Shown piece after piece: positions 1 to 17,000 of a stretch of DNA of 64,000 bases (its first letter is position 1; every line of letters starts with the position of its first letter). The notes beneath the pieces were generated by a model that did no database searches, was not told the origin of the DNA, and saw nothing but the letters and a program-made list of their open reading frames with translations. The stretch is from Theristus sp. LFF4_11 (lineage: Eukaryota; Nematoda; Chromadorea; Monhysterida; Xyalidae), in the NCBI GenBank assembly GCA_030248135.1, contig JASANC010003141.1, positions 1 through 64,000 on the forward strand, read 5' to 3'. A program made the translations under genes and the position numbers.

Positions 1-845
1 CAAAAATGAAAATTTAAAAAAAAGTGATTAAAAAAAAACAAAAATGCCGATTTAAAAAAAAATTCGAAAAATTTTCCTCTAATATGCTCTGAAAACCTCA
101 ATTTTGGCACAATTTTTCGAAAGTTCAACAAAAATTTTCTTTGATTATACCTCGTAAAACCTTTAGCAGTCGATTTTGGAGTGGACCGTTTTACCGACTG
201 ATTTTAGGCTTCGACAACATCTGCGATGAAGTTTTTGAGCGTCCCAAAGCTTGGCCTACTATTTCCGATGCAGATAAGGTGACGATTCGCCTCGCAGAGC
301 GTCCGATTGTGCTCGCTGCTCCGTTTGCAAGCGCTACGTTGTCTGGTTGCTTCTTCGTGTCGTGTCGTCGCGACACCATCAGAAGAATTGATCGAATTTC
401 AAGGCGGTATGTTTGTCTTCACTTTAGCATTAGCTCAGCTGAGGACAATTAGTGACGTTTTGGAGGTCAAAACACAAGAAGAGGCATGGTGACGGTTTGG
501 AAAAGGGGTAATTGAGGTCACCAAAACAAAATCTGCAAAGTTCCGCCATACGGGACGGGAGTCATTCGGGAGGCGCTTGCATATCATATGTGGTTCTTCG
601 GACTCCCTGATTGATTTAGCACAACTTTGATTTTTGAAATTTTTGTGGCGAAATACCACAAAAAAATGGCGATTTTTGTTTTTTTTCAGATTTTCAGATT
701 TTCAGATGAAAGTACACTTTTGATGGCCAAAATTCGTTTTTTGATCAATTAAAAAATTAATTTAAAAAAATTAAGCTTAAAAAAATTTCGAACCATTTTG
801 CAGACAGAGCTTGCGTGCGTTGCGTGGTCGTCGTGATCGTGAGCG
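1..845. other. Spacer with dispersed repeat pieces
   Basis: No gene is supported here. The first 140 bases are A/T-rich, and positions about 88-140 match, in inverted orientation, a stretch near 63575-63640. Positions about 598-690 resemble the ACTCCCTGATTGATTT-type repeat seen again as a tandem pair at 20612-20860. The open frames between 141 and 660 show no recognisable domain and no splice structure. Confidence 0.6.
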
Positions 846-3800
846 ATGACGTTCGTGGCCACATTTGTCATAGTGCTTGCGCTTTTCGCCAGCGATGTGC
901 TCAGTCAAGATGCTGAGATCAGTGGCGCAATGTCGATTTCGTCCGTCGAACGCCAACTCGATCTGACCAGTCAGCTGGTCCGTGAGACGACGACGTTTCA
1001 GCTTGAGTCCACGGCTCCCGAAAGCTACTTTCTTGTTCCGATCGTTGCGTCCGAGGCAGACAACGTGGCTTGGATCGAAGCGACTTTGGACGGCAGCGAA
1101 CTGAAGAGCACGAAAACAAGCGTCAGAGCGCAACAGTGAGCGACCAATACCACCAGTTGTCAACCTTTGTAAAGAAAAATTGGACTTGTTTCATGTGTCA
1201 AGCAAGAAAAAAGACAAGAACGTCAAGAATTTTTTTCTTCAGAGACGATGCCGTTTTCTACAAGTTCGAATTTCCGTCGTCCATCCGTTCAAAGGCGACC
1301 ATCGTTTTGTCCGTCCACTACGTCCACCGCATCAAACCGTTTCCAGCGCAAATTTCGCAGGCCGAACAACAGTGGGTGCTCTTGCTTGTTTCTTTGTTAG
1401 TCTTTCAGGCTTGAGCACAACCATTTTCATTGTTCAGCGATAATATTAAGTACAATAGTACTAAAAATATAACATAATAGTACATAACAGAATGTTATTT
1501 TGTTTCAGACTTGTGGATTACGAGGGCAACGCGCATGTATTCGCGGCGTATCCGATAAAAACGTGCAAGACGAGCATCAAGGTGAGCGCGTCAGGCTCGG
1601 CGAAAGTCGAGTCGTACAGCCGGGTGGCACCGTCGAAGCACGAGGGCGACACGATTCTCTACGGACCCTATGACGAAGTGGCGCCGTTTTCGCAGGTTTG
1701 CTTGCACACCGCATTGTGGCGCAAGGCCTTTTTTTAACAAATCATTTTTTGGCCACCACCTACCCACCAACGATTTTGTCACAAACCGCTGGGGCTCAGT
1801 AGCTCAGTGACTGATTGAAATCATGAAAATTATAAAGTTTCGGTTTTTTTTTCACGTAAACTTATTCACCAGTGTCTGCTCTTTAAAATGTGATGTGAGG
1901 GAATTAAAGTGCGTTACTGCGTTGTGTCATGAATTTTTTTCAGTCGCTCACTGGTATCGGTGCGTAGCACTATTGGACTACTTCGCGTTTATAAACCAGC
2001 CTGAGAGCCCCACACATGTGAAAGTCTGCCTTAAACTCAAAAACACGACACCACTACGATTGCAGAAAGCGATCCGCGTGCACTACGAGAACAACTCGCC
2101 GTTTCTCGTCGTGAACAACATCGAACGCCTGATCGAGGTGTCGCACTGGGGCAACATCGCGGTCGAGGAGAAGATCGACATGACGCACGTCGGCGCACAG
2201 CTCAAGGGCGCCTTCTCGCGGTTCGACTACCAACGAGACCACCGAGGACACAATCAGCCGTCCGTCGCGTCCTTCAAGGTCGCCGTTTGTTCCGTGTTCT
2301 GTTCTGAGTTGTTGACGTTATTTTTGACACCGCTGACACGGTGGGGGAGTTCTTGTAAAATCGATGACACAGCACGAGAGCCTTTGATTTTTTTTGAATC
2401 TTCGGCTGCCTGGTTGCAAATCAATAACAACAAGTTTTGCATTTTTATGAAATATAGCTGCTGTTTTTCTTTAAAAAAACGCGTTTCTGAAATAAATCGA
2501 GGAAGGCGCTATCTCAGTCTTGGCCTAAAATGCTATGAATCAACCATAAAATAAAATGAAGACGGGCAAAACATCATTTGTTTTTTTACTAAAGTGAAGG
2601 AATGTGTGTTAGCTTTCAATTCAGTTGTTTTGAACATTTGGTTGTTGTGCGAAACTAATTCAAATTTCAGACGTTCTTACCAGCATCGGCTCGAGACGTC
2701 TACTACCGAGATGAGATTGGCAACATCAGCACGTCAAACATGCGCCAGCTTGACGACGCCGTCGAATTGGTCTGACATTGTCTCGTTTGATAGCTACGCT
2801 TTTTTCGGCGTTTGTTTGTAAAGGCTTTGTTTTCGAATTTAAATTTTTCGAGAGCTGTTTTTGCAGCAAATTCGCCCACGATTTCCGCTGTTTGGTGGTT
2901 GGCGTACGCAATACACAATCGGGTACAACGTGCCGAGCTACGAATATTTGTTTGTGAAAGGTCGCAAAATATACAGCATGACTTATTACAAAAAAAATTG
3001 TTTGTATACCGTACAAATTGCATCAATATGAACACTGCCATCACAAAAACTTGCAGGCAATCAATATGCGTTGAAGATGCGTTTCCTCGATCACATTTAC
3101 GACAACATGGTCGTTGACGAGCTGACGGTGCGCACGATTCTGCCAGAGCACAGCGAGTAGGCGAGAGAGCGTTGCACTTTGCTTTTGTGTTTTCATCAGT
3201 GTCTGTGAGGATTTAAGGATTTTGGTGCTGGTCTCAAACCACCGCACTGCACAGTTACAAGCAAACACCTCGCACACCCACACACCATTATGACAACACG
3301 CTTGGCGTCGTATGTGCGCATGCGTGTTTGTTTGTTTGTGACTGTGCAGCATTTTCTCGGTCACTGAGCATTTGCATGGTGTTACCGATCAGATGCTGAT
3401 CGGGTCGCTCTGCGTCGAAGACATCGTGCAATCGCAGTCCACCACCGTTTCACTTTATCGCAACCGAACGCCTTTGTTCACAGCAGAATGTTTCACACGC
3501 CCAAAACTTCACAGGAAAATCCGCGTGCGGCCGCCGTACAAAGTGCGTCGTTCGGCAGATGAACGTCACCACACCTACCTCGACTACGCCGGTCGCCCGG
3601 TCGTGATCGCACACAAGTCGCAGTTGATCGACAAACACATCAAGGACTTTGAGGTGCGTTGGTGGTCGGTGTTGCTTGCTCGATGTTTCATACTCGCATG
3701 AACGCTCTTGACGAAACTGCACTTTGTGATGGCATTCCAATGTGACGGCGTGCGCAGACGCATTCGTGCATGAGCAGGCGAATCGTTTGCGTTCACGTTT

Positions 3801-5028
3801 CGTTCATGAACACGAATATATTGCAGCTGGCGCTCATTCATGGTTGAAGCAAGCCGCAAGTGACGGCAGGAATATGCTTTCTTCCCATTATGCCAATCAT
3901 GCAAATTGGTTTATTCATCCTGTACGAATTTCGCCGTAGCATTCACAGTTGTCATTTGGTTGCACACCCCAGTATCTCCCACACGAACCGCGCACGAGAA
4001 TGTCGTGCAAAACGAGCTACAAAACATAACAATTCTCATTGAGAGCTTTCCAAATGAAGTTTCTTCTCTGCATTCATGGTCATCTGTTCATTTTTGCTCA
4101 GATCTTCTACCAGTATGACCGAATGTCGATGGTCTTCGAGCCGTTAATGATCGTCGTCACGTTCTACATCCTCTTCTTGGTCGTGATCTTCTGGGTGCGA
4201 CTTGACTTCACCATTGCCAAGGCTGGTATTTTTTATTAACTTCTCTCATTATTTCTTGTCAGCATTTCTACAGTGTAGCCATCAGACAAAATGGTTATTT
4301 CAGGACGAAATCTCTGAGTCGCGCATGCGCGTGCAGGGCCTGGTGGAGCGTGTCACGGACGTGCACGTGCAGCGGCTGCACGCCTACGATGCTTGGCTGG
4401 ACGCCATCCGAATCTATCGAGAGAACAAAGTAAACTCAACACAACGGCACCGGTCCGGTGTGCCTGATTTTTGGTGTCTTTAATTTGCGCAGTATTTTGT
4501 AATTTTATTTTTTCAATTTTTAACAAAAATCTGCAGGACGCCACAGCGCTGCTGAACAAGCGCAAACGCGCTGAGACGGACATCAAAAACGCGACGCAGA
4601 CGATCAGCGAACTGCAGTCGGAAATCAAGGCTGAGAGTCCGGACAGCGCCGACAAAGTGCGATATTGGGCAATTAAAATTACTTTTTTGATAAACGTGAT
4701 TGAAATTTGTCGACTTGCAAAATTGATTTTCAGCTCAATGAACTACAACGACTTGACAAGGTCGCCAAGGAGGCACTCAATCAATTTCACACGCAAAACG
4801 AGCGCTTCGTGAAAGGTTGTTTTTGGTTCATTTGCCCGTTCATACGACATGGACTCAAAATTGGGTGTATTTATTGTATTTATTTACAATTTTTCAGTGT
4901 CTCACTTCACATGATGTTACCTTACAGGGCAAATGCAGAAAGCTGCTTTTGCTGAGGCGGAGAAAAAGTTCAAGAAGAACTTCGACGAAACCCGTGACAA
5001 GATGGACACAACGGTCTACGGATTGTGA
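846..5028 (+). CDS. RPN1: Ribophorin I (oligosaccharyltransferase subunit)
   Basis: Ribophorin I is the type I membrane subunit of the endoplasmic reticulum oligosaccharyltransferase, which N-glycosylates nascent proteins. Thirteen exons are seen: 846-1135, 1243-1371, 1509-1695, 2066-2278, 2671-2769, 2867-2960, 3057-3156, 3515-3653, 4102-4221, 4304-4429, 4537-4656, 4734-4815, 4928-5028. They give 599 residues, close to the ~607 of vertebrate RPN1. The start ATG opens a signal peptide ([13 protein letters not shown]). Family blocks are easy to recognise: [49 protein letters not shown] and [16 protein letters not shown]. One membrane segment (about residues 432-453, [19 protein letters not shown]) is followed by a charged cytosolic helical tail. 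Intron 9 starts with GC (AAG|GCTGGT) if the alignment to the family is kept gap-free. Using the nearby GT at 4226 with an acceptor at 4262 keeps frame but adds about 15 residues. Identity is very secure; that one junction is not. Confidence 0.96.
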
Positions 5029-7043
5029 AACTGGCAGCACGAGTGACTGTTTGCGAAACTAGGAAGAACTTGTTTTTTTTGTGGGAGGGGGGGGGTGGGT
5101 TACGTTCATTGTTTTCATTTTTTGTCTTTTGTGGATTGTGGATTTGCGTTGTGCTTGTCTTGATGCTGTTACTTGTTTTGCTTTCATGGATTTGTTAGTG
5201 TGCGCTCGGTTAGTCAAAACAACACACGCTCGTTCCATTCTGGTTGTTTTTTGCAAGGCAAACTTTAGATTTCATGATTTTGCGTCGAAGTTGATTTGTT
5301 ACTGCTCCCACCCAGACTTCCGGTGTTTTTCGTGTTGTTGTGTTAGTGGATCCGCAGATTTATGTTATGTTCTTCTTCATCCCCCAAAAATCACATAGTT
5401 GTGCCTTTATTGTTCGACGATTATTTATTCGGTTATCCACTCTCATGATTAGGGTTGGTGTGGGCAAACACCGTTTTTCCCGTTTTTTACCAACCCAACT
5501 CATAAAAATTGCACTTTCTCACGTGAACCTAATAACATGAGAAATCATATTTTAAAAGTGTGTGCATCATGTGCGTTTGGTCGGGTTTGCTCTTGAATCA
5601 AGAAAGCGAAAATTTGTCTCCGCTGAAGTTCTTCATTAGCTTTAGCGTTGCTTAGTTACGAAAACGAGTCTATTCTGGTTCGCACGGTTCTCATCTCTCA
5701 GCTTGGTTAGGTTGTACTTTACTTTATTAATAAGTGAAAAGAAAAGAAATACATGGAGAGTACATGTGCCGAAAGGCTTCTGACAGGATCATGGCGTGTT
5801 GATTTAGTTCACGAGGTGATTCATCCATTAGTGCACTTTGATACTTGTTTGTGGTCGTTGACATCCCTGTCTGTGTTCATTGGTTTTTTGGGTTTTTTTG
5901 TTGTTTCGTTCTGTCGGGTCATTTTTCATTGTGTGATTTTTTTGTATTCGAAATTTATTTGCATTTCAAATGGACATGTTGTTGGTGTTTTGTGTTAGCG
6001 CCGTTTTAGTTGTCATTGATCGATTGTTTTTTTCTGTTGTTTTTTTCAAATTCGGTGCGGTTTGGGAATCGTTGAATTTGAATAAAATGTTACCGTTTGC
6101 TTGTTGACATTGTGAAACACGTTTTTCTTGCATTCTGTTATGCGGAACTGACAAAAATCCAGCTTGCTCCATGAAACGGGGAAGTTATTATTACTAATAA
6201 AATAACTACATCTTTTTGTTTACCTTATGTTTTCAAAGGAGTTTTTTTGTTGAGTCTGATTCCGTGTTCTTGTTGACTTTGATGTGTATAAAGTTTGTTT
6301 CGATTATGCACCACTGGTTTCTAACTTCCGTGATTTTTTCGATTACCGGCGGGAAGAAACGTCTGCTGTCTGGGCTCGACTAACTTTGCAACGTGATAGA
6401 TAACACGTTCTTGTCGCATGTTGCATGTTTTCACAACAGTTCAGAAACCTTTTGAAGAAACATTTTTCTTGCAAATCTTCTGCAAAAAAATATGTTTACC
6501 AGGTTTTCAATATTTTGAAGCTTGCTGACTGACACGCTACAGAGTGAAAAAAACACGGTTCAGTGTTTTCTCATTTTTGTTATTTCGCCAAAATTTTCAC
6601 TGGTGCGACTTCCGCCATTGACAGCTTCAATGTCCCTAGTTTCAAAACTCGCTTCATGGCATGATTGACAGTTGAATATGGCAATAGTTGTCTGCGGTCT
6701 TACAGCAAACACCAAATACGGTTCACACTCGCACCAACCACAGTGTGGTGGTGCACGTGAAAAACATCACCACAACGTTCGACAATTTTGCTCAACAACC
6801 ACTGTGTCTGTGTTTGTAGTGTTTATTTGCTTTGCGTAAAACAGCCCAGGGGAAAACAGTTTGTCCCACTGCGTTCTCTGATTCATTGCAGTCAGTTTTT
6901 TCTGCTGTCTGCACGCGTTGCCGATTGCTCCCCTCATTGCAAATCGTGTTTTGAAATCTAAAAATAATTCCACCCATTTCGCTTATCTCGTTTGTTCGTT
7001 CTTGTGAATGTTAATGTGATCGTCAATAAATTTGTCAAACAAC
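5029..7043. other. Intergenic spacer, T/TG-rich
   Basis: No coding exon, RNA gene or clear repeat is visible between the ribophorin gene and the IMP dehydrogenase gene. The short frames here lack codon bias and domains. It probably holds the 3' end of the former and the promoter of the latter, but no specific element can be assigned. Confidence 0.5.
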
Positions 7044-7307
7044 ATGGTCAAAGGTGAGTGGGAGAGATGGCACGTTGTGGTGACTGGTGATACACGCGCT
7101 GCGGTTGTGGCAGATGAATGAATTTTGAAATCTCAAAAACAAACTTCGGTTCTTATCTGAAGATTTCCGAATTCATTCATTTTTTGATTCGGATATTCGT
7201 TTGACTGAAAGTGCGCGCGCACACCAGCGGCTCACATTGTGGTTATGTCATTCGCGGTGTTGGGTTTTGACTCGTGTTGATTTGCTCAATCATTTTCAAA
7301 CATGCAC

Positions 7308-7381
7308 GTGCGACGGTGTGGTGTGGCAATGGTACACCACATTGCGGCCACCGCATCACACGTGCCACCACACCGTCGCAC
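7308..7381. repeat. Short inverted repeat upstream of IMPDH
   Basis: GTGCGACGGTGTGGTG at 7308-7323 is repeated as its exact reverse complement at 7366-7381, with a smaller palindrome between the arms. The same core occurs next to the foldback element (19098-19111) and inside the adhesion GPCR gene near 33877, so it is a dispersed sequence rather than a unique regulatory hairpin. Confidence 0.75.
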
Positions 7382-7638
7382 GGCCCCCATTTGAATCGCA
7401 CAAAGTCGCCCGTCCTCTCACAGACACGAACGAGCAGCCTGGCTCGGTGGTGACCCCGCCGCGTGCCGCCGACCCCGCAGGCAACCACCAGCAGACTCGT
7501 GGCGCACTGGGCACCCTCGCCCTGCTCGGCACCCCGCCGGCCGCTGTCTCGTCGCAGGATTTCCTGAGCACGACCGCAGCCTCCGGTGGAAGTGCGGGCA
7601 GCGGCGGCCGCAGGCTTGGCAGAGCAGCGCAGCAGCTG

Positions 7639-12622
<4,984 letters not shown>

Positions 12623-14048
12623 GTCACATTCTTTGGCGAGGTCGCTGTTGGCGCCGCGGTCATTGCGAAATCAGAGCACAGAAAAGAGAGATAACTGCTC
12701 AGGAACGCCAGTAGTCCAGAAAGAAGGCAATGGGTCCGATAAACAAGAAACATGGTTTCAAAAAACTTCCCTACGATACCAGCATCTTACCAAATTATGT
12801 AGAACAGTCGGATTGTGAGACATGCAAAATTTGTGCATTTGAACGTGGCATGCTGATTGGCGGCATCGAACTGATGGGACCCATCAGTGCGTTCAACGCA
12901 ACAGCAGCCAATCAACTGATTTCTTATATCTTACAGATTGAATATTTTTTTGCCATCATTTTTCAGATACGAAAAACGTTTGTGGTGAATGCAGGTGGTT
13001 GATTTGTGCAACGGTCACACTTTCTTCGGTACATCCATCCACCCCTTTTGATTGTTGGAATCTCTCGACAGTTTGCCGTATTTTATCAGTGTTGCGCTTG
13101 TTTGAAGACGCTAAAAGCCAATTATTGATAAGCATTGCTTGAAATTACCAGTTATCGACATTTCTACTTCAGAATTCCGATTTTGACACAATTTTCCGGC
13201 AACTAATCTCGCGTATGCATGCATGCACATTGCAAGTTTGTCTCTCTCAATATTGTATGAACTCTTGGTGATTTGTAAAGTTATTGTATTGTGTTGTTGT
13301 GAGCAGCTGTGGACGTGCGTTCTTTTTGTGATATTTTTGGTTCCAAGCCCCTATTTTACTTTGTTTACAACATTTCACATTTCTGTGTCACGTCTTATTC
13401 CGTTGTCATATGCCGACATTAGATTTTGAATCTTTATTTTATTCGATAAAACTTTGTGTGATAAAACCTCGACAGGGAGTGGTCGGAAAAGAGAGAGAAA
13501 CAAGTAAAGATAAAGTGGCATGAAAGCAACCAGAATCAGGGAAGCCGACAAATCGAAATTCACCGACACCTCATGAAAGCCGAACTAATTCGCAATAAAG
13601 CTGCCCACTTCTCACAGTATCACCGCTAAACAAAGCCACCGAATGAAAAAAACTCGAGGAAGGCAATCGCTCTGTATATCTCTCGCCCGCACTGCAGATG
13701 CATTTTGATGAAATATTTACAACAAAACTTGATTGTGCCAATCGCACTGTATCAACAAACCATTGACAAACAATCATGAAAAATGTTTGAAACTATATTT
13801 TGTCTCTATGCAACCCAAAGTACAAAAAAGTGGTGTTGCTGCAAGCAGAGGTAATAAAAGGAATCGCAATGTCGCTTCGCTTCACTAAGATCAGCCAGCG
13901 TTCTCTGGTTCACCAACCTTCTTTATGTACAAGTACTACAATCAATTCATCGCGTCAAACTTCAAGCGTGACACTCCGCACCAGTGCGAACAAATATCAA
14001 TGTTACCTACCAATCACCATGATTCTGTACAGTTCCAATAGCGTCCAA
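12623..14048. other. Spacer between convergent IMPDH and F-box genes
   Basis: Both flanking genes end here, so the interval should contain two 3' untranslated regions. The longest frame (12730-13002, +) has no recognised domain or exon-like codon bias. No RNA gene or repeat was identified. Confidence 0.5.
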
Positions 14049-17000
14049 TCAGTGCGGCGTGAACGTCAACGCCAACACGGGCCGTTTCACCTCGACGAGC
14101 ACGGCGACCTGCACCAGTTGTTGCACGATCGTGTCCGAGATCGGCTGTGCGTACTCACCACCAGCAACGAGCAGCAGACGAGCGAGGCATTGGCCTTGGT
14201 GGAGACGCCGTGTGCGCTCGCGGTGCAGCGCCGTGAAACCGAGCTCGTCGATCTGAGTGAACGTGGCGCGTACGCAAAATCAATATCGCCAACCAATGTA
14301 CCAATGTTGAATGCTGCAAATCGATTCACGGCAACCTGCACCGTTTCGTTGGCGTCCGGCACCTGGCACCATGTGACACTGGTACGGTACGCAGCTGATC
14401 AAGGCAGTGGTGTACCGTCAAGCTGACCAAGCAGTGGTGGTACCATACCTGTCTGCAGTTTTGCACAAAGCACAGATGCAGCGCTCGACTGAGACGCCCG
14501 ATGGCGCCCAATGACGCGTTGGTGACGTTCGTCGACTGCACGTTCAACGAGCGCAGACCGCCACAGTCGCTGAGCACGCACGCCACACCTGCAGTCGAAC
14601 GAAACAAACACTGGTCGCTGGCGGGCGTGTGTCGCCGCGTGCGCAGCGGGAACACGAGGAGACACAACAAAAAGCTACGTATCAGCAAAAATGTTTGGGC
14701 AACCAGGCACGCCTGCCTGCTGTTTGTCGCGCTGATGAGAGAGGGGGTGGGGGGGGACTGGGAGTAAGACGCCGATATGCGTCCATCTGACCAGATCTCA
14801 AAAAACAATACGAGCCTTCCGCACAATGACGGTTTTCGTGTAATCGAATTGAAACACCGCGTTTCTGGGCAAGAAACAGCCAATCGCCGTGCTGTCCGGT
14901 GCTCACGTGTTGCGTCACTCTCCACCAATCAACCTACACAAACTCGATGAATCGTCGCGCACAATGCACAAGCCAGCAACAAATGCAGCCACGAACGACA
15001 CGGCGCATCCACCTGCCTTCATCGGTGATCTGTGTGCCACTGGCGTGCAGCTGTGTCAACGCAGGGCAGTGGGCCGCCAGATACCGTACGCCGTTGTCTG
15101 AGACTGCCGTCGACGACAGCACCACGTCAGTCAAGCGGCCGTGGCGACTGATGCGAGCCAGTTCGCCGTCGCCTGGCAGTCGTGCACAAGATCTTGTTCA
15201 AGTTGGCTTTTCTTTTATCCAAAACAACAGAACAGACGAACTGTATGCAACTCACCGGCAACCAGCCGATTGGCTACTTTGGATTGGACTGCGCTTACTG
15301 ATTGTTCCAACCAACCAGCTCGATTTTAATTACCAGGCTTTGGAAAAACTCATTCATGTTCAAGCGCAATGGAGGATGTTATGCAGTGGCTTCTTCAAGA
15401 AGTGATTGGTGACATAAGGTAAAAAAGCTAAGCTGCTTTTTACTTCGTGTGCGGGAGTGAAAGAAGTGCGCTTTGAAACAATGTGACGACTTGAATGAGC
15501 CTTTACCGCCAAGTTTCTGTCGCTCTCCCCAAACACCAAAGCAACGCCGATTCACCAACCAAACGTGGCAGCCGGTCCAAGCCAGAGCACCGACAAATTG
15601 TGCAGCGCTCGAAGGCAGCCGAACGCGCTGAGCAGAGTGCAGTTGTCGATGCGCAGACGCACGATACGGGCACACTGCGAACAGAGCAACTGGAGGTCGT
15701 CGTTGGTGATCTGAGGTGAACAACGGTCGCAAACAGAAACACTCAATAAGTGGCAATTACAATAACTGAAGAAACAACAATGGCTGATCAGCGAGCTAGA
15801 ATGATCAAACTGAACTGTCAAATTGATGGTGTTCTGTGCGCATTATTGGGGGGGGGCAAAATTGGTCCACGGGACGCTTAGCCGTCCATGCATTCCTACA
15901 CCAAACCACTGGAGAATCCAACCGTTGACGTGTGGGGAGTGGAGCATACCCGTGCAACGACATGGTGGGTGGTGGGTGGAGCATGGTGCGGCTGCCGCAA
16001 ATCAATATTCAGCACTTCGCACCGTGCTGCGGCGGAAGTCGCGCCCTGCTCCAACCAGGGCGTTTCCTCCCACCCCCAAAATTTTTTGTTGCGATTTCAG
16101 GGGCTGAAACCGTGACAGAAGGGGGGTTTTCGGGTACGCTGAGTTCAAAAATTTTATTTACAAATTTGTCCGACGCTTCTACTGAGCCCTAAACGCGTAT
16201 GCCATGGGGATGAGGAGGGAAAATTCCTTGATAATCAATTTTAAATGAAAAAACGCACCACAAGGAACCTGAAATCCTGTTACAAATACAAATCGAGGTC
16301 GCTGAGTCCGAATATAACGTTTATTTTGCCATACGAAATACTCCGCGCCTTAAAAACGGCCTTTATAGGGACGGAAAGGGAAAAAATTGAAAAAATCGGA
16401 AACTTGCCAAAAAAATTTTGAAAACTAAGCCATAAACACAAATCGAGGTCGCTGAGTCCGAATATGACGTTTATTTTGCTATACGAATTACTCCGCGCCC
16501 TAAAAACAGCTTCTATAAAGACGGAAAGGGAAAAAATTGGAAAAACCGGAAACTAGCCAAAAAAATCTGAAAACAAAGCCATAAACACAAATCGAGATTG
16601 CTGAGTCCGAATATGACGTTTATTTTGCCATACGAATTACTCCGCGCCCTAAAAACGGCCTCTATAGGGACGAAAAGAGAAAATTAAAAAAATCGGAAAC
16701 TAGTAAAAAATCTGAAAACTAAGCCATAAACACAAATCGAGGTCGCTGAGTCCAAATATAAAATTCATTTTGCTATACAAATTACTCCGCACCCTAAAAA
16801 TAGCTTCTATAGGGACGAAAGGGAAAAAATTTAAAAAAATCGGAAACTAGTCAAAGAAATTTTAAAACTAAACCATAAACACAAATAGAGGTCGCTGAGT
16901 CCGAATATAACGTTCATTTTGCTATACGAATTACTCCGCACCCTAAAAACAACTTTTATAAAAAAGAAAAAAAATTAAAAAAAAATTGGAAATTAGTCAA

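Noticed and set aside
4263..4303. Extra RPN1 coding segment using a GT donor at 4226 and an acceptor at 4262
   Set aside because: It keeps frame but inserts about 15 residues where ribophorin I proteins align without a gap; kept only as an alternative.
12730..13002. 90-codon frame (+) after IMPDH
   Set aside because: No recognisable family and no splice structure; likely chance.
13800..14426. 208-codon open frame (+)
   Set aside because: Overlaps the last two exons of the F-box/LRR gene on the other strand, where codon bias and LRR pattern are clear.
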